Shown here piece after piece: positions 1 to 12,202 of a stretch of DNA of 64,000 nt. The position numbers and the translations under genes are program-made. Positions within the stretch are counted from its first letter, which is position 1; each line of letters opens with the position of its first letter. The stretch is from assembly GCF_000010085.1 (NCBI RefSeq), contig NC_007712.1:3348001-3412000 (forward strand), written 5' to 3'. Source of the stretch: Sodalis glossinidius str. 'morsitans'. GTDB lineage: Bacteria > Pseudomonadota > Gammaproteobacteria > Enterobacterales > Enterobacteriaceae. The notes beneath the pieces were generated by a model that saw nothing but the letters and a program-made list of their open reading frames with translations, had not been told where the DNA came from and ran no database searches.

Positions 1-678
<678 letters not shown>

Positions 679-1473
679 ATGGCCATTCCTATCAAAACAG
701 CAGACGATATTGCAAAGATGCGCGTTGCCGGCCGGCTGGCTGCCGAGGTGCTGGAAATCATTGAACCTTATATCAAACCCGGCGTTAGCACCGGCGAATT
801 GGACCGGTTGTGCCATCAGCATATCACCAAGAAACAGCACGCCGTTTCCGCATCGCTCGGCTATCACGGTTTTCCGAAATCGGTATGTATTTCGGTCAAT
901 GAAGTCGTGTGTCACGGTATCCCGAGCGATGAAAAAAAGCTTAAAGAGGGCGATATTCTGAATATTGACGTCACCGTTATCAAAGACGGCTTCCACGGCG
1001 ATACCTCAAAGATGTTTATAGTCGGCAAACCGACCATCCTCGGCGAGCGGCTATGCCGGGTGACGAAAGAAAGTTTGTATCTGGCAATCCGCATGGTCCG
1101 GCCGGGCATCCGCCTGCGCACGCTGGGTAAAGCGATTCAACAGTTCGTTGAAGCAGAAAGCTTCTCGGTGGTGCGGGAGTATTGTGGCCACGGTATCGGC
1201 GAAGGCTTTCATGAAGAGCCGCAGGTGCTGCATTATGATGCCGACGACGGCGGTGTGGTCTTGCAACCGGGAATGGCGTTCACCATTGAGCCCATGGTCA
1301 ACGCCGGCGACTACCGCATCCGCACCATGAAAGATGGCTGGACGGTAAAAACCAAGGATCGTAGCCTGTCGGCACAGTATGAGCATACGATCGTGGTGAC
1401 CGAGGACGGTTGTGAAATCATGACGCTGCGCGCCGATGATACCTTGCCGACGGTAATCCACCACCCGGCCTAA
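679..1473 (+). CDS. map: Methionine aminopeptidase, type I
   Basis: Removes the initiator methionine from nascent proteins in the cytoplasm; two-metal enzyme. The protein has 264 residues, the E. coli Map length, starting MAIPIKTADDIAKMR. Metal-ligand regions are visible: NIDVTVIKDGFHGDTSKMF (two Asp), GHGIGEGFHEEP (His), TIEPM (Glu) and QYEHT (Glu). An open frame extends upstream to about 529, but residues before this ATG do not belong to the family. Complete, and divergent from rpsB as usual. Confidence 0.97.
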   Translation: MAIPIKTADDIAKMRVAGRLAAEVLEIIEPYIKPGVSTGELDRLCHQHITKKQHAVSASLGYHGFPKSVCISVNEVVCHGIPSDEKKLKEGDILNIDVTVIKDGFHGDTSKMFIVGKPTILGERLCRVTKESLYLAIRMVRPGIRLRTLGKAIQQFVEAESFSVVREYCGHGIGEGFHEEPQVLHYDADDGGVVLQPGMAFTIEPMVNAGDYRIRTMKDGWTVKTKDRSLSAQYEHTIVVTEDGCEIMTLRADDTLPTVIHHPA

Positions 1474-1572
1474 AACCGCTTGCCGGCCGGGGCGCTGGCG
1501 AGCGTTAATTTCACGGGCAGCCCCGGTAAGCCAATTTGCGTGCCGGGCCGCCCTACTATGCAGGGCGACCCC

Positions 1573-4248
1573 ATGCCGGACCAAATTCTTCAATTTACCC
1601 ATCCGCCGGTGCCGCGCCAGCCGCCGGTCAAACCCTCATCTCCCCTCACCTGGCCGGACGACGCCCTCAACCGCCCTTTTTTGAAAGAACGGCTGGACGA
1701 ATTCCAGCGCTGGCTGGCCGACGCTTTCGATGCCGGCGAGACGGCTGAAATACTGGTGGACGCCCGCACGCTGTATATCGATCAGCTTTTGCGGCAGCTC
1801 TGGCACTACCACGGCTTAGCCCACGCACCTCATACCGCGCTGGTGGCGGTGGGGGGATACGGCCGCGGCGAACTGCATCCGTTGTCCGATATCGATGTGC
1901 TTGTGCTAAGCCAGGCGCCGCTGACGCCGCCGCAACAACAGCATATCAGCGAGCTGCTGACGCTGTTATGGGATCTCAAGCTGGAAGTCGGCCACAGCGT
2001 GCGCAGTATCGCCGAGTGTCTGGAAGAGGGGCGCGCCGATCTGACGGTCGCTACCAATCTTATCGAATCGCGCTTGATTTGCGGTGATCTGGCGCTGTTT
2101 CTGACCCTGCAAAAACAGGTGTTCAGCGATGATTTTTGGCCTTCGCGGGCGTTTTTTCCCGCCAAGCTCGCCGAGCAGCAGGAACGCCATTCGCGCTATC
2201 ACGGTACAAGCTATAATCTCGAGCCGGACATCAAAAGCAGCCCCGGCGGCCTGCGGGATATCCATACCCTGCTTTGGGTCGCACACCGCCATTTCGGCGC
2301 CACCTCGATGGATGAAATGGTGGGTTTTGGCTTTATAACCCGCGCCGAGCGGGATGAACTCAACGAGTGCCAGAGCTTTCTGTGGCGCACCCGCTTCGCC
2401 CTGCATCTGGTGTTGAACCGCTACGATAATCGACTGTTGTTCGACCGTCAGCAGAACGTGGCGCAGTTGCTACGCTACCAGGGGGAAGGCAACCTGCCGG
2501 TGGAGCGGATGATGAAGGATTTTTTCCGCGTCACCCGCCGCGTCAGCGAGCTGAACCAGATGCTGTTGCAGTTGTTCGATGAGGCGATCCTCGCCCTGGC
2601 GCCCGATGAAAAACCCCAGCCGTTGGACGACGAGTTTCAGCTGCGCGGCAACCTGATTGATTTGCGCGACGAGACATTGTTTAGCCGACAGCCGGAGGCG
2701 ATTTTACTCCTGTTCTGGCAAATGGTGCGCAACCGACATATCGAGGGCATTTATTCAGCTACCCTGCGCCAGCTGCGCTATGCCCGTCGGCACCTGAAAG
2801 CGCCGCTGTGCACGAGCCCCGAAGCGCGGACGCTGTTCATGCGGATTCTGCATCAGCCGGGTGCGGTAAAACACGCTCTGCTGCCGATGCACCGGCACAG
2901 CGTGCTGTGGGCCTATATGCCGCAGTGGAGCAATATTGTCGGCCAGATGCAATTTGACCTGTTCCATGCGTATACCGTCGATGAGCACACCATTCGGGTA
3001 TTGCTTAAGCTGGAAAGTTTCGCCGACGAAAGCCAGCGGCCGTACCATCCGCTGTGCGTCGAGCTGTTTCCGCGTTTGAGCCAGCGGCATTTATTGCTGG
3101 TGGCGGCCCTGTTTCATGATATCGCCAAAGGGCGCGGCGGCGATCACTCCCAGCTTGGCGCCCGCGACGTGCTGGAATTTGCGGCGCTGCACGATTTGCC
3201 CGCCGAGGATGCCCAACTGGTGGCGTGGCTGGTGGAAAGTCATCTCGTCATGTCGGTGACCGCCCAGCGGCGGGATATTCAGGAGCCGGACGTGCTGGTG
3301 CAGTTCGCCGGCGAGATGCAGAGCGAGAGCCGCCTGCACTACCTGCTGTGCCTGACGGTGGCGGATATTTGCGCCACCAACGAAACGCTATGGAACAGCT
3401 GGAAACAAAGCCTGCTGCGCGAGCTGTTCTTCGCCACCGAGAAACAGCTGCGCCGCGGTATTCACGTATCGCCCGACGTGCGCGAGCGGGTACGCCACAA
3501 CCGCCGTCAGTCGCTGGTGCTGTTGCGTATGGAGGGCATCGACGAACAGCGTCTACAGGAAATCTGGAGCCGCTGCCGCGCCGATTATTTCCTGCGCCAT
3601 ACCCCTAATCAGCTGGCCTGGCATGCGCGCCATATGGTCCTGCACGACCACGACGAGCCGCTGGTGCTGATAAGCCCGCAGGCCACCCGCGGCGGCACCG
3701 AAATTTTCATCCACAACCAGGATCGCCCTTATCTGTTCGCCGCGGTCACGGGCGAGCTAGATCGCCGCAATCTCAGCGTGCACGACGCGCAGATTTTTAC
3801 CAACCGAGACGGTATGGCGATGGACACCTTTGTGGTACTTGAGCCAGACGGCAGTCCATTGTCGCCGGATCGTCACCCGGTCATCCGTCAGGCGCTGCTG
3901 CAAATCCTGCTGCCGGGGGATTACCGCCACCCGCGGGTGCGACGCCCGTCCTCCAAGCTGCGTCATTTCAACGTGGACACCTCAGTGGTGTTTCTGCCTT
4001 CGCCGACCGAACGTCGCAGCTATCTGGAGCTAACGGCGCTCGATCAGCCCGGGTTGCTGGCCCGCGTCAGCGAAGTCTTCGTCGATCTAGGCATTTCGCT
4101 GCACGGCGCGCGCATTTCCACCATCGGCGAACGGGTAGAGGACTTGTTCATTCTGGCAGACGGCGACCGTCGCGCGCTGAGCCGTGCAATGCAGGCGGAA
4201 GTGCGGCGACGCTTAACAGAGGCGCTCAACCCAAACGATAAAGTGTGA
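1573..4248 (+). CDS. glnD: Bifunctional PII uridylyltransferase/uridylyl-removing enzyme
   Basis: Nitrogen sensor that uridylylates PII proteins (GlnB/GlnK) when glutamine is low and de-uridylylates them when it is high. The 891-residue length matches E. coli GlnD (890). The nucleotidyltransferase motif [17 protein letters not shown] is near residue 92, the HD-domain motif [15 protein letters not shown] near 515, and two ACT domains lie at the C-terminus (the second around [14 protein letters not shown]). The frame is open from 1480 through earlier ATG/TTG codons. I chose the ATG at 1573 because of the purine-rich GGGCGA just upstream and the match in length. Complete. Confidence 0.95.
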   Translation: MPDQILQFTHPPVPRQPPVKPSSPLTWPDDALNRPFLKERLDEFQRWLADAFDAGETAEILVDARTLYIDQLLRQLWHYHGLAHAPHTALVAVGGYGRGELHPLSDIDVLVLSQAPLTPPQQQHISELLTLLWDLKLEVGHSVRSIAECLEEGRADLTVATNLIESRLICGDLALFLTLQKQVFSDDFWPSRAFFPAKLAEQQERHSRYHGTSYNLEPDIKSSPGGLRDIHTLLWVAHRHFGATSMDEMVGFGFITRAERDELNECQSFLWRTRFALHLVLNRYDNRLLFDRQQNVAQLLRYQGEGNLPVERMMKDFFRVTRRVSELNQMLLQLFDEAILALAPDEKPQPLDDEFQLRGNLIDLRDETLFSRQPEAILLLFWQMVRNRHIEGIYSATLRQLRYARRHLKAPLCTSPEARTLFMRILHQPGAVKHALLPMHRHSVLWAYMPQWSNIVGQMQFDLFHAYTVDEHTIRVLLKLESFADESQRPYHPLCVELFPRLSQRHLLLVAALFHDIAKGRGGDHSQLGARDVLEFAALHDLPAEDAQLVAWLVESHLVMSVTAQRRDIQEPDVLVQFAGEMQSESRLHYLLCLTVADICATNETLWNSWKQSLLRELFFATEKQLRRGIHVSPDVRERVRHNRRQSLVLLRMEGIDEQRLQEIWSRCRADYFLRHTPNQLAWHARHMVLHDHDEPLVLISPQATRGGTEIFIHNQDRPYLFAAVTGELDRRNLSVHDAQIFTNRDGMAMDTFVVLEPDGSPLSPDRHPVIRQALLQILLPGDYRHPRVRRPSSKLRHFNVDTSVVFLPSPTERRSYLELTALDQPGLLARVSEVFVDLGISLHGARISTIGERVEDLFILADGDRRALSRAMQAEVRRRLTEALNPNDKV

Positions 4249-4298
4249 TACAAGTAACTTTATGAACTCCCATTAAGCCATAGACAGGACAGGTCAGG

Positions 4299-5123
4299 AT
4301 GCAGTCATTACAGCAGAATATTGAAACCGCCTTTGAGCAACGCGCCGCGATTACGCCGGCTAACGTCGACGCCACCACCCGCGACGCGGTGAATCAGGTC
4401 ATCGCCGCTCTCGACAGCGGCACGCTGCGCGTCGCGGAAAAAATCAACGGCGAATGGGTCACCCATCAGTGGCTGAAAAAAGCGGTACTGCTCTCATTTC
4501 GCATCGCCGACAATCAGCTGATCGAGGGCGGCGAAACGCGCTTTTTCGATAAAGTGCCAATGAAGTTTGCAGGCTGGGACAGCGAGCGCTTCCAGCGCGA
4601 AGGCTTCCGCGTCGTGCCCCCGGCCAGCGTGCGTCAGGGCGCCTACATTGCCCGCAACACGGTGTTGATGCCCTCCTATGTCAATATCGGCGCCTATGTG
4701 GATGAAAGCACCATGGTGGATACCTGGGCCACCGTCGGCTCCTGCGCGCAGATTGGCAAAAACGTCCACCTGTCCGGCGGCGCGGGCATCGGCGGCGTGT
4801 TGGAGCCGCTACAGGCCAACCCGACCATTATCGAGGATAACTGTTTTATCGGCGCCCGCTCCGAAATGGTTGAAGGGGTTATCGTGGAGGAAGGTTCGGT
4901 CATCTCCATGGGCGTGTTCATCGGCCAGAGTACCAAGATCTACGATCGCGAGACCGGCGAAGTGCATTATGGCCGCGTACCGGCCGGGTCGGTGGTCGTA
5001 TCTGGCAATTTACCCTCCAAAGACGGGCGTTATAGCCTTTATTGCGCGGTAATAGTGAAAAAGGTCGACGCCAAAACCCGCGGCAAGGTGGGTATCAATG
5101 AGTTATTACGCACTATCGACTAA
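4299..5123 (+). CDS. dapD: Tetrahydrodipicolinate N-succinyltransferase
   Basis: Transfers succinyl from succinyl-CoA to tetrahydrodipicolinate in the lysine/diaminopimelate pathway, which also feeds peptidoglycan. It has 274 residues, identical in length to E. coli DapD. The C-terminal half shows left-handed beta-helix hexapeptide repeats (for example [20 protein letters not shown] and GGVLEPLQA). An AGGACAGG ribosome site precedes the ATG. Complete, co-directional with glnD, as in E. coli. Confidence 0.97.
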   Translation: MQSLQQNIETAFEQRAAITPANVDATTRDAVNQVIAALDSGTLRVAEKINGEWVTHQWLKKAVLLSFRIADNQLIEGGETRFFDKVPMKFAGWDSERFQREGFRVVPPASVRQGAYIARNTVLMPSYVNIGAYVDESTMVDTWATVGSCAQIGKNVHLSGGAGIGGVLEPLQANPTIIEDNCFIGARSEMVEGVIVEEGSVISMGVFIGQSTKIYDRETGEVHYGRVPAGSVVVSGNLPSKDGRYSLYCAVIVKKVDAKTRGKVGINELLRTID

Positions 5124-5247
5124 TATTATCCACGGCGGCAGCGTTCGCGCCCGGTCAGTACGGCGGTAAATCCGGCCGTAAGTCACAGCTTATGACGCCG
5201 CCAGGCGTCATAATTTTACCCATACCGCACATCACTAGGGGACGACC

Positions 5248-5637
5248 ATGTACGATAATCTGAAAAGCCTTGGCGTTAATCATCCGGACGATATCGACCG
5301 CTACAGCCTGCGCCAGGAAGCCAATAACGACATCCTCAAAATTTATTTCCGCCGCGACAAAGGGGAACTTTTCGCCAAAAGCGTCAAATTTAAATATCCC
5401 CGGCAGCGTAAAACCGTGGTGTCGTACAACGCGGCGGAAGGCTATCGTGAAATCAATGGAATCAGCCCCAATCTGCGCTATGTGATCGATGAGCTGGATC
5501 AAATTTGTTTGCGCGATCAGACCGAAGTGGATTTGAAGAACAAGATTTTGGATGATTTGCGTCACCTGGAAAGCGTGGTGTCCAATAAAATTGCCGAGAT
5601 CGAGGCCGATCTGGAAAAATTGACCCGGCAGAAATAA
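5248..5637 (+). CDS. yaeH: UPF0325/DUF3461 family protein YaeH
   Basis: Conserved small protein of unknown function, 129 residues (E. coli YaeH is 128). It starts [20 protein letters not shown] and ends in a predicted helical stretch. Its place downstream of dapD matches E. coli. No catalytic motif is visible. An AGGGGACG ribosome site precedes the ATG. Complete. Confidence 0.93.
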   Translation: MYDNLKSLGVNHPDDIDRYSLRQEANNDILKIYFRRDKGELFAKSVKFKYPRQRKTVVSYNAAEGYREINGISPNLRYVIDELDQICLRDQTEVDLKNKILDDLRHLESVVSNKIAEIEADLEKLTRQK

Positions 5638-5830
5638 TATAGCCGCACGACGGCACTGGCGCGCGTCAGGGACCAGAGAGGACGCAGCCGGCGCCGGTAC
5701 CAAGCCTCGGCATTCGACACAGCACCGATGCCCGACGCCCTCCCGCCGTAACAACGCCTACTGCCGCGCTGCCCTCTCGCCACAGCACGATGCATACCGG
5801 CATAGCACAGCCCCGCCCCGGCGTGAGCGC

Positions 5831-6277
5831 TTATAACAATGCGCCCCACTCCGCCGCCCAGCGACAGGCCAGCGTTTCCGGCTCGGGATGCTCCACGGCA
5901 TCGATCTCCAGCAGATCGCCCACCCGCGTGACCCCCTGCTCCTGTAGTAGCGCGTCAAAGGCGTGCCCTGCGCCGCAAAAGGTATCATAACTGCTGTCGC
6001 CCAGCGCAATAACGCCATAGCGCAGCGCCGGCTGATGCCCCAGCTTATCCTTCACCTGCTGGAATAGCGGTACGATATTATCCGGCAATCCCCCCTGTCC
6101 GGTGGTGGAAGTAATAATGAGGATCACCCGTTCGGCATACGCCTGCCACTGCTCAAAGCCGCCATCCTCAAACAGCGTCACCTGATGGCCCTGCTCTGTC
6201 AGAACCGACTCCACTTCTTCAGCGGTCAACAACGCGTTACCATATACCGTACCGACAAAAATACTTATCTGCGCCAT
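5831..6277 (-). CDS. yqcA: Short-chain flavodoxin YqcA
   Basis: FMN-binding flavodoxin-like electron carrier of about 148 residues. The start [16 protein letters not shown] carries the phosphate-binding loop of short flavodoxins. [12 protein letters not shown] and [15 protein letters not shown] are the other FMN-contact loops. The frame is open upstream to 6358, but family alignment places the start at 6277. It follows the broken truC on the same strand, the yqcC-truC-yqcA order of E. coli. Confidence 0.93.
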   Translation of the reverse strand: MAQISIFVGTVYGNALLTAEEVESVLTEQGHQVTLFEDGGFEQWQAYAERVILIITSTTGQGGLPDNIVPLFQQVKDKLGHQPALRYGVIALGDSSYDTFCGAGHAFDALLQEQGVTRVGDLLEIDAVEHPEPETLACRWAAEWGALL

Positions 6278-6296
6278 AGCGCTCGACTCCCCAAAC

Positions 6297-7073
6297 CTAC
6301 GTCGTGTAATCAAGGGCCTTATCCTGACCCGAAGGCCCGCCAAACTCAACCCTTTCATATGCAGGGAGAAGGCCGCGCCAACTGAATCGTTCCATCAATT
6401 GCTGCCAACTGTCGTCCCAGCGGGCATCAATGACCAGCGGCTCGCCGGTGACCGGATGCGCCAGCGGCAGGCGTGCAGCATCAGCCGGCCGCAGCAAAAG
6501 GCGGCGGCGAAGCCGCGGTTGTGGCGCAGATCGCCATGGGTGGTGTCACCGATAATCGGATGGAGTAAATACGCCATATGGCGACGCAGCTGATGCTTAC
6601 GGCCGGTCTGAGGAGAGAGGGACACAGACTATAGCGGCTGGTCGGATATCGGCCAACGGCGACCGGCATTTCTACGCGCCCCAGCGCCTGATAATGGCTT
6701 TGAGCCGGCTGCGGCTCTTTATTGGGGTTGGCAAATTTGTCGGCGATTTTATCCAGCTCGGCCGTTACGCATAGTCGATCATCCCTTCACCATCCAGATA
6801 GCTGCAGGTGACCGCCAAATACTGTTTGTTCACCTGACTGATGGCCCTCAAATTGCTGCGCCAGCCTGTGGGAGACCTCGGCGGAAAGCGCCATTAGCAG
6901 GACGTCGGGCGATCCAGCCGGTGCACGGTAAACACGTGCTGCCCCAACATGTCGCGCACCGTCTGCATCACCACCACTTTTTCCTTGCGATCCAGCCAAC
7001 TGCGGTGGACCAGCCAGCCGGCCGGTTTATTGACCGCCACCAGGTACTGATCCTGGTAACATATCTCAATCAT
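6297..7073 (-). pseudogene. truC: tRNA pseudouridine(65) synthase, degraded
   Basis: TruC converts U65 of tRNA to pseudouridine. The start MIEICYQDQYLVAVNKPAGW and the catalytic-loop region HVFTVHRLDRPTS are present (6894-7073). The reading then moves between frames: VAVGRYPTSRYSL near 6640-6669, KTGRKHQLRRHMAYLLHPI near 6560-6610, and the C-terminus [20 protein letters not shown] up to the TAG at 6297. At least three frame disruptions separate these pieces, so no full enzyme can be made. The 5' end overlaps the yqcC stop by 8 bp, a relic of translational coupling. Confidence 0.92.
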
Positions 7074-7386
7074 GCGCATCACCGCCCAGCAAACAATCAA
7101 GCTGGCGTAATTGCGTCAACAATGCGAAGGCCTCGGGCAGTGCCTCTTCAAAATACGGCGTCAGGGCGAAACGTTCTGGCAATGGCGCGTCGCGATCCAG
7201 GAGAGCATGCATGCGCTGCAGCAAAACCCATTGCAACCACTGCTGTGCTTCCATGGTGTCGATGCAGAACGGCTCCACGCTGTCGAAGGCCGCGCGCACC
7301 GGAGGCTGCGGCTGCCATATTTCGGCGTCGTGCATGGCCTGCTCGATGTCGAACAACCGCTGACGAACCTGTTGATGTAACGTCAT
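7066..7386 (-). CDS. yqcC: DUF446 family protein YqcC
   Basis: Small conserved protein of unknown function, about 106 residues, matching E. coli YqcC in the core (EPFCIDTMEAQQWLQWVLL and TPYFEEALPEA). The ATG at 7386 has a strong AAGAGGAGGA ribosome site; the frame is open for nine more codons upstream without support. It heads the yqcC-truC-yqcA cluster and stays intact although its coupled neighbour truC is broken. Confidence 0.9.
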   Translation of the reverse strand: MTLHQQVRQRLFDIEQAMHDAEIWQPQPPVRAAFDSVEPFCIDTMEAQQWLQWVLLQRMHALLDRDAPLPERFALTPYFEEALPEAFALLTQLRQLDCLLGGDAHD

Positions 7387-7654
7387 CTGATCCTCCTCTT
7401 CCGCCGGACCCACCGATGGAAAGCCGCAAAGAATAGCATTACCGCGGTGCCAGTGCTAATTATGGTCGCAAAACGCGCAAGATAAGAGAACTCGTTGATA
7501 GCACGTAAACGGTTTTATTGTCAAGAGTGATAATTTCTTTGGAAAAAAAACGGCCGCGTTATTCACCCCAGCAATTCCCTGCTGCGGCGCTCTGCTTGCG
7601 CACGTGTCGGCGCCATGACGGCCCCATTTTACCCTTTTTCCACCGGAAATGGCG

Positions 7655-7690
7655 TCAAAGAAAAGGGGGTACTGTTTACACAGTACCCCC
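7655..7690 (-). terminator. CsrB intrinsic terminator
   Basis: Perfect 10-bp inverted repeat GGGGGTACTG / CAGTACCCCC (7665-7674 and 7681-7690) with a 6-nt loop. On the minus strand it is followed by TTTTCTTT. It matches the strong hairpin that ends CsrB in E. coli. Confidence 0.9.
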
Positions 7691-8028
7691 GGTTCGTTTT
7701 ATAGCAATCCCGCTACGTTTATGCTCCCTGCCTACCTCCATAACACTTGTTATACAAGATAACATTGCAACAATCCATGTTGGCAAAACCCATCCTTGCG
7801 CCACGCCTACGTTATCAAACGTATGTCCTGCAGCAGTCCCTGCTTCGCTGGCGTTCCGTTACCAGCTCACATTCTCCATCCTGGAGGTGTCCTGAGTATC
7901 ATCCTGAAATTTGCGGGCTTCTTCCTGAGGCCGTTGCTGCACTAACCCTTCCCTGCGCTGTCCGTGCGGCACAATCCTGGTTCAGTGGGCGTTCCTTGCT
8001 TACTGAGTTTGATTGATAAGATCGCTTA
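7656..8028 (-). ncRNA. csrB: CsrB-family regulatory RNA
   Basis: CsrB sequesters the RNA-binding regulator CsrA. Seen here: on the minus strand the ~370-nt stretch carries about 17 GGA motifs, many as CAGGA or AGGGA in short hairpins (for example CTCCAGGATGGAG). The 3' part GTAGCGGGATTGCTATAAA then AACGAACCGGGGGTACTG matches the E. coli CsrB end before its terminator. Its place between yqcC and syd is that of E. coli csrB. The 5' end is estimated from a -10-like TATAGA (8035-8040, complement) with a poor -35. Overlapping open frames on the plus strand are antisense noise. Confidence 0.92.
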
Positions 8029-8182
8029 AACTATCTCTATAAACAAGAGTAGTGAGAGGTATTGATAAAGCGCGAGAAAAGGTAAAATGTTAATGAGTCG
8101 TTATATTACTTTGATCTTACTGGAATAATTAATTTTTTTGTTAAATTTAATCTTTTGAAACACAGTTATTTCCTACATGATA

Positions 8183-8200
8183 TGTAGGATGTCTCTTACA
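8183..8200. promoter_or_regulatory. UvrY (SirA) binding-site candidate upstream of csrB
   Basis: The 18-mer TGTAGGATGTCTCTTACA is a near-palindrome close to the 18-bp TGTnAGAGATCTCTTACA-type site bound by the BarA/UvrY response regulator. It lies about 155 bp upstream of the estimated CsrB start, similar to the far-upstream placement known for E. coli csrB. It suggests that BarA/UvrY control of CsrB is retained (inference). Confidence 0.65.
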
Positions 8201-8227
8201 ATAATTTGCATAAAAAAAGGGCCAATT

Positions 8228-8786
8228 TTAAGCCGACAGTCGCGGCGTGAGGCGATTAAGGAAGGTTGCCAGATCGGCCGTCAGCACCTCACGCTGTTTG
8301 CCGCCCACCTGCTCACGCAGAATATGGCCTGTGAGGTTGCATAACGAAATTATAGTCAGCTCTGACGCGGTGGTGCCAATAAAAAGCGTCGGTGTCTGCC
8401 GCAGCCGCTTTTGCATCAGCAGATGGCCTATCAGATTCTCCTGCACCCGCAAAAAATCCGGCTCGCTCCAGACCTGCACCAGCTCCAGCGGCTCGCCCTC
8501 AAACGCGGCCGGCATATCGCCTATTGACTACAGTAATAGGCCTGCGCCGAAGGCTGCAGACGCAAGGACAGCGCCCGTTCAACGCCCGCCAGCGTCTGGT
8601 CCGGCGCCGCCGGGCGATGTTGCCAGTATATCGCGTCGCCGTCACCGCCGGCGACGCAAGGGGACGGCATGCCGGCAGCGCTTGGCTAACGGGTAAACCG
8701 CCGGTTGTTTGTTGCCAGTATCCGACATAGCGCCGGGTAAACTCCGCCAGCGCCAGGACAGTGGCCGGGTTCCTATTTTCTCTCAT
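8228..8786 (-). pseudogene. syd: SecY-interacting protein Syd, frameshifted
   Basis: Syd is a cytoplasmic, membrane-associated protein that interacts with SecY. Three consecutive pieces are readable: 8786 down to about 8670 (LAEFTRRYVGYWQQ...), a middle piece in another frame (about 8670-8524, including YWQHRPAAPDQTLAGVERAL), and the C-terminal piece to 8228 (VQENLIGHLLMQKRLRQ-TPTLFIG). The first shift is near the LPGMPSP segment; the second looks like a small deletion in the QYAGDMP segment. Two independent frameshifts make this a clear pseudogene. Confidence 0.92.
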
Positions 8787-8846
8787 TTTACAGCTCCGTG
8801 CGTTACACTACGCCTAGTGTAACAGTAAGGCTCCAAGGTAAACACC

Positions 8847-9692
8847 ATGACGAATTATGACCAACATCACGCTTTGCAATCGTTGACACTGGGAAAACCG
8901 ACCCCGTACCGGGAGCGCTATGATCCCTCGCTGCTCCAGGCGGTACCGCGCGCCCTTAATCGCGATCTGTTGGGGCTGCAGGCGACGGCGCTGCCCTTTC
9001 ATGGCGCCGATATCTGGACCTTGTACGAACTCTCCTGGCTCAACGACGCGGGTATACCCCAGGTGGCAATTGGCGAAATCGCCCTGAACGCTACCAGCAC
9101 CAATCTGATTGAGTCCAAAAGCTTTAAACTGTACTTGAACAGTTTAAATCAGACCAGCTTCCCCTCGCGTGAAGCGGTGCGCGTCCGCCTCGCCGAGGAT
9201 TTGTCCCGCTGCGCCGACGGCGAGGTGCAGGTTGTTCTGCGCGCGCTCTCCGATTTCACCAGTAGTCCATTGCTAGATTTTGACGGCGAATGCATCGACG
9301 ATCAACCTATCCACATCGATGATTATACCTTCACTAACCGCTACCTGGAGGGCGCAGCGGGCGGGTCGGTGGTCAGTGAAACGTTAGTGAGCCATTTGCT
9401 AAAATCCAATTGTCTCATCACCCATCAACCGGATTGGGGTTCGGTACAAATCCGCTATCGGGGCGCGCGTATCGACCGCGAGGCGCTACTGCGCTACTTG
9501 GTCTCCTTCCGCCAACATAATGAATTTCACGAACAGTGCGTAGAACGCATTTTCTGCGATGTGATGCAGTTTTGCCGTCCCGAAACCCTGACGGTCTATG
9601 CCCGCTATACCCGCCGTGGCGGACTGGATATCAATCCCTGGCGCAGCAACACCCACTTCTCGCCGGCAACTGGACGTCTTGCACGACAATAA
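8847..9692 (+). CDS. queF: NADPH-dependent 7-cyano-7-deazaguanine reductase
   Basis: Reduces preQ0 to preQ1 in queuosine biosynthesis. It has 281 residues (E. coli QueF has 282) and is of the bimodular YqcD type. The active-site segment [13 protein letters not shown] provides the nucleophilic Cys and acid Asp; [10 protein letters not shown] and [13 protein letters not shown] are family signatures. Divergent from the syd pseudogene. Complete. Confidence 0.96.
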   Translation: MTNYDQHHALQSLTLGKPTPYRERYDPSLLQAVPRALNRDLLGLQATALPFHGADIWTLYELSWLNDAGIPQVAIGEIALNATSTNLIESKSFKLYLNSLNQTSFPSREAVRVRLAEDLSRCADGEVQVVLRALSDFTSSPLLDFDGECIDDQPIHIDDYTFTNRYLEGAAGGSVVSETLVSHLLKSNCLITHQPDWGSVQIRYRGARIDREALLRYLVSFRQHNEFHEQCVERIFCDVMQFCRPETLTVYARYTRRGGLDINPWRSNTHFSPATGRLARQ

Positions 9693-9970
9693 TGCATGGC
9701 AGCCCGCAACTATCGACCCGCGCCCGGTTGCAGGGGTGGTAAAACCTTGCCGTCGGCCTTAGAGTTAGCGGCAGCGGGTTTACCGGGCCGTGAGGCGATA
9801 GGGCATATCGACGTACCCGGGCGCTATGGCGCCTGGTACTGTGCACTAGTCTCAGGGCACTGGGTGCTGTGCATTAGGCTCTGAGTACCAGGAACTAGGC
9901 AGTAGGCATTGGGCTCTGCGCGCTAGGGGATGATTCTTTTTTGTATGCACAGGCATGACAAGGAGCTATT

Positions 9971-11335
9971 TTGATTACGCATATCAGCCCGCTGGGCTCC
10001 ATGGATTTATTGTCACAACTCGAAGTGGATATGCTCAAGCACACCACCAGCAGCGATCTCTATCGTCTTTTCCGCAACTGTTCACTGGCGGTGCTCAATT
10101 CCGGGATCCAGACCGACAGCAGTAAAGAGCTGCTGGAGCGCTTTCAGGATTTCGATATCAACGTCCTGCGCCGCGAGCGCGGCGTGAAGCTGGAGCTGGT
10201 GAACCCGCCGGAGGAAGCCTTTGTCGATGGCCGCATCATCCGTTCGTTACAGACCAACCTGTTTGCCGTGTTGCGGGACATCCTGTTCGTTAACGGCCAA
10301 ATTGTCAGCGCCGGCCGACATCAGCATCTCAATCTGGCCAACGCCTCCCACATTACCAATCTGGTGTTCTCTATCCTGCGTAACGCCCGCGCACTCCACG
10401 TGGGCGAGGCGCCGAATATGATAGTCTGCTGGGGCGGGCACTCCATCAACGAAAACGAATATCTCTATGCGCGCGCCGTCGGTAATCAGCTGGGCCTGCG
10501 CGAACTTAACATCTGCACCGGCTGTGGGCCAGGTGCAATGGAAGCGCCCATGAAAGGCGCGGCGGTAGGCCATGCCCAGCAGCACTACAAAGAGGGGCGT
10601 TTTATCGGCATGACCGAGCCGTCGATTATCGCCGCCGAACCGCCTAACGGTCTGGTCAACGAGTTGATTATCATGCCGGATATCGAAAAACGCCTTGAGG
10701 CCTTTGTGCGTATCGGGCACGGCATTATCATTTTTCCCGGCGGCGTCGGTACCGCGGAAGAGTTCCTGTACTTGCTGGGTATTATGATGGATCCGGAAAA
10801 CACCGATCAGGTGCTGCCGCTGGTGCTTACCGGACCCGAGGAGAGCGCCGACTATTTCCGCGTTCTTGACGAATTCATCGTCAGCACCCTTGGCGCCCAG
10901 GCACGCCGCTATTATTCCATCATCATCGACGATGCCGCGGAAGTGGCCCGGCGGATGAAAAAAGCGATGCCGGAAGTGCAGGAAAACCGCCGCCACAGCG
11001 GTGACGCATACAGCTTTAACTGGTCGCTGCGCATCGCCCATGATTTACAGCATCCCTTCGAGCCCAGCCATGAAAACATGGCCAATATGAATTTGCATCG
11101 CGAACAGCCGGCGGAACGCCTGGCGGCCGCGCTGCGGCGGGCGTTTTCCGGTATCGTCACAGGCAACGTCAAAGAGTACGGCATTCATGCTATCGAGCAA
11201 TATGGGCCGTATCAACTGAATGGGGATGCGGAAATTATGCAGCATATGGATACACTGCTACAGGGCTTTGTCGCTCAGCACCGGATGAAGTTGCCCGGCA
11301 GCGCCTACCTTCCGTGCTACGAAATTCATATTTAA
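9971..11335 (+). CDS. ppnN: Pyrimidine/purine nucleotide 5'-monophosphate nucleosidase
   Basis: PpnN (YgdH) cleaves nucleoside monophosphates to base and ribose 5-phosphate and is activated by (p)ppGpp in E. coli. It has 454 residues, identical in length to the E. coli protein. The LOG-type fold motif [14 protein letters not shown] lies near residue 257 and the preceding [12 protein letters not shown] is conserved. The start is TTG, with AAGGAGC six bases upstream; E. coli ygdH also uses TTG. Complete. Confidence 0.95.
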   Translation: MITHISPLGSMDLLSQLEVDMLKHTTSSDLYRLFRNCSLAVLNSGIQTDSSKELLERFQDFDINVLRRERGVKLELVNPPEEAFVDGRIIRSLQTNLFAVLRDILFVNGQIVSAGRHQHLNLANASHITNLVFSILRNARALHVGEAPNMIVCWGGHSINENEYLYARAVGNQLGLRELNICTGCGPGAMEAPMKGAAVGHAQQHYKEGRFIGMTEPSIIAAEPPNGLVNELIIMPDIEKRLEAFVRIGHGIIIFPGGVGTAEEFLYLLGIMMDPENTDQVLPLVLTGPEESADYFRVLDEFIVSTLGAQARRYYSIIIDDAAEVARRMKKAMPEVQENRRHSGDAYSFNWSLRIAHDLQHPFEPSHENMANMNLHREQPAERLAAALRRAFSGIVTGNVKEYGIHAIEQYGPYQLNGDAEIMQHMDTLLQGFVAQHRMKLPGSAYLPCYEIHI

Positions 11336-11427
11336 CGCAACCGATGCCGGCAGGACACCGGCATCAGCGTCTTACACCGCGTGCGGGACCGCTCGCACCG
11401 CCCAATGGATAATCAGAATGGCACTCC

Positions 11428-12180
11428 ATGTCGGTACATTTGTTAATCGTTGACGCGCTGAATCTCATCCGCCGCATCCATGCCGTGCAGGGCGCTTCCT
11501 GTTTGGCCGCCTGCGGACACGCCTTGAGCCAGCTCATTCTCCATTGTACCCCAAGCCACGCGGTGGCGGTGTTTGACGACGATGAGCGCCATGAAAGCTG
11601 GCGCCATCAGCAGTTACCGCAATACAAAAGCGGCCGTGCGCCGATACCGGAAGACCTGCAGGCGCTAATGCCGGCCATCCGCGCCGAATTCAATCGTCAG
11701 TCCGTCACTTGCTGGCACGCCAGCGGCTTTGAGGCGGACGATATTGCCGCCACGCTGGCGATCAAGGTGGCAGCGGGTGGGCATCGGGTGACGTTAGTCT
11801 CTACCGATAAAGGCTATTGCCAGTTGCTTTCTCCCTCGATACAAATCCGTGATTACTTCCAAAAACGCTGGCTGGATATGCCTTTCGTAATGCGCCATTT
11901 TGGCGTCCAGCCGCAACAATTGACCGACTTTTGGGGGCTGGCAGGCGTGAGCAGCAGCAAAATCCCAGGCGTCGCCGGCATCGGTCCCAAAAGCGCCGCG
12001 CAGCTTATCAGCGAGGCGGGCACGCTGGAAGCCCTCTATCAGCGGCTGGCGCAATTGCCGGAGAAATGGCGGCACAGGCTGGAACACGACCGTGACCTGG
12101 CGTTTCTCTGTCGTCGGATTGTTACGCTCGATACCGCCGTGACGCTACAGGGCAATTTACAGCAGTTGCGATTACGTTAA
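11428..12180 (+). CDS. xni: Flap endonuclease Xni (ExoIX)
   Basis: Structure-specific 5' nuclease homologous to the PolA nuclease domain, 250 residues (251 in E. coli). Metal-binding acidic residues are seen in [34 protein letters not shown] and [10 protein letters not shown]. The helix-hairpin-helix [15 protein letters not shown] is present. The sdaC-sdaB genes that separate ppnN and xni in E. coli are missing. Complete. Confidence 0.94.
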   Translation: MSVHLLIVDALNLIRRIHAVQGASCLAACGHALSQLILHCTPSHAVAVFDDDERHESWRHQQLPQYKSGRAPIPEDLQALMPAIRAEFNRQSVTCWHASGFEADDIAATLAIKVAAGGHRVTLVSTDKGYCQLLSPSIQIRDYFQKRWLDMPFVMRHFGVQPQQLTDFWGLAGVSSSKIPGVAGIGPKSAAQLISEAGTLEALYQRLAQLPEKWRHRLEHDRDLAFLCRRIVTLDTAVTLQGNLQQLRLR

Positions 12181-12202
12181 CCCTGGCGGCAAAACAGCAG
12201 CA

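Noticed and set aside
7518..8016. Plus-strand open frames of 125 and 89 codons between yqcC and syd
   Set aside because: They lie antisense to the CsrB RNA; its GGA motifs and terminator explain the sequence, and the translations look like no protein.
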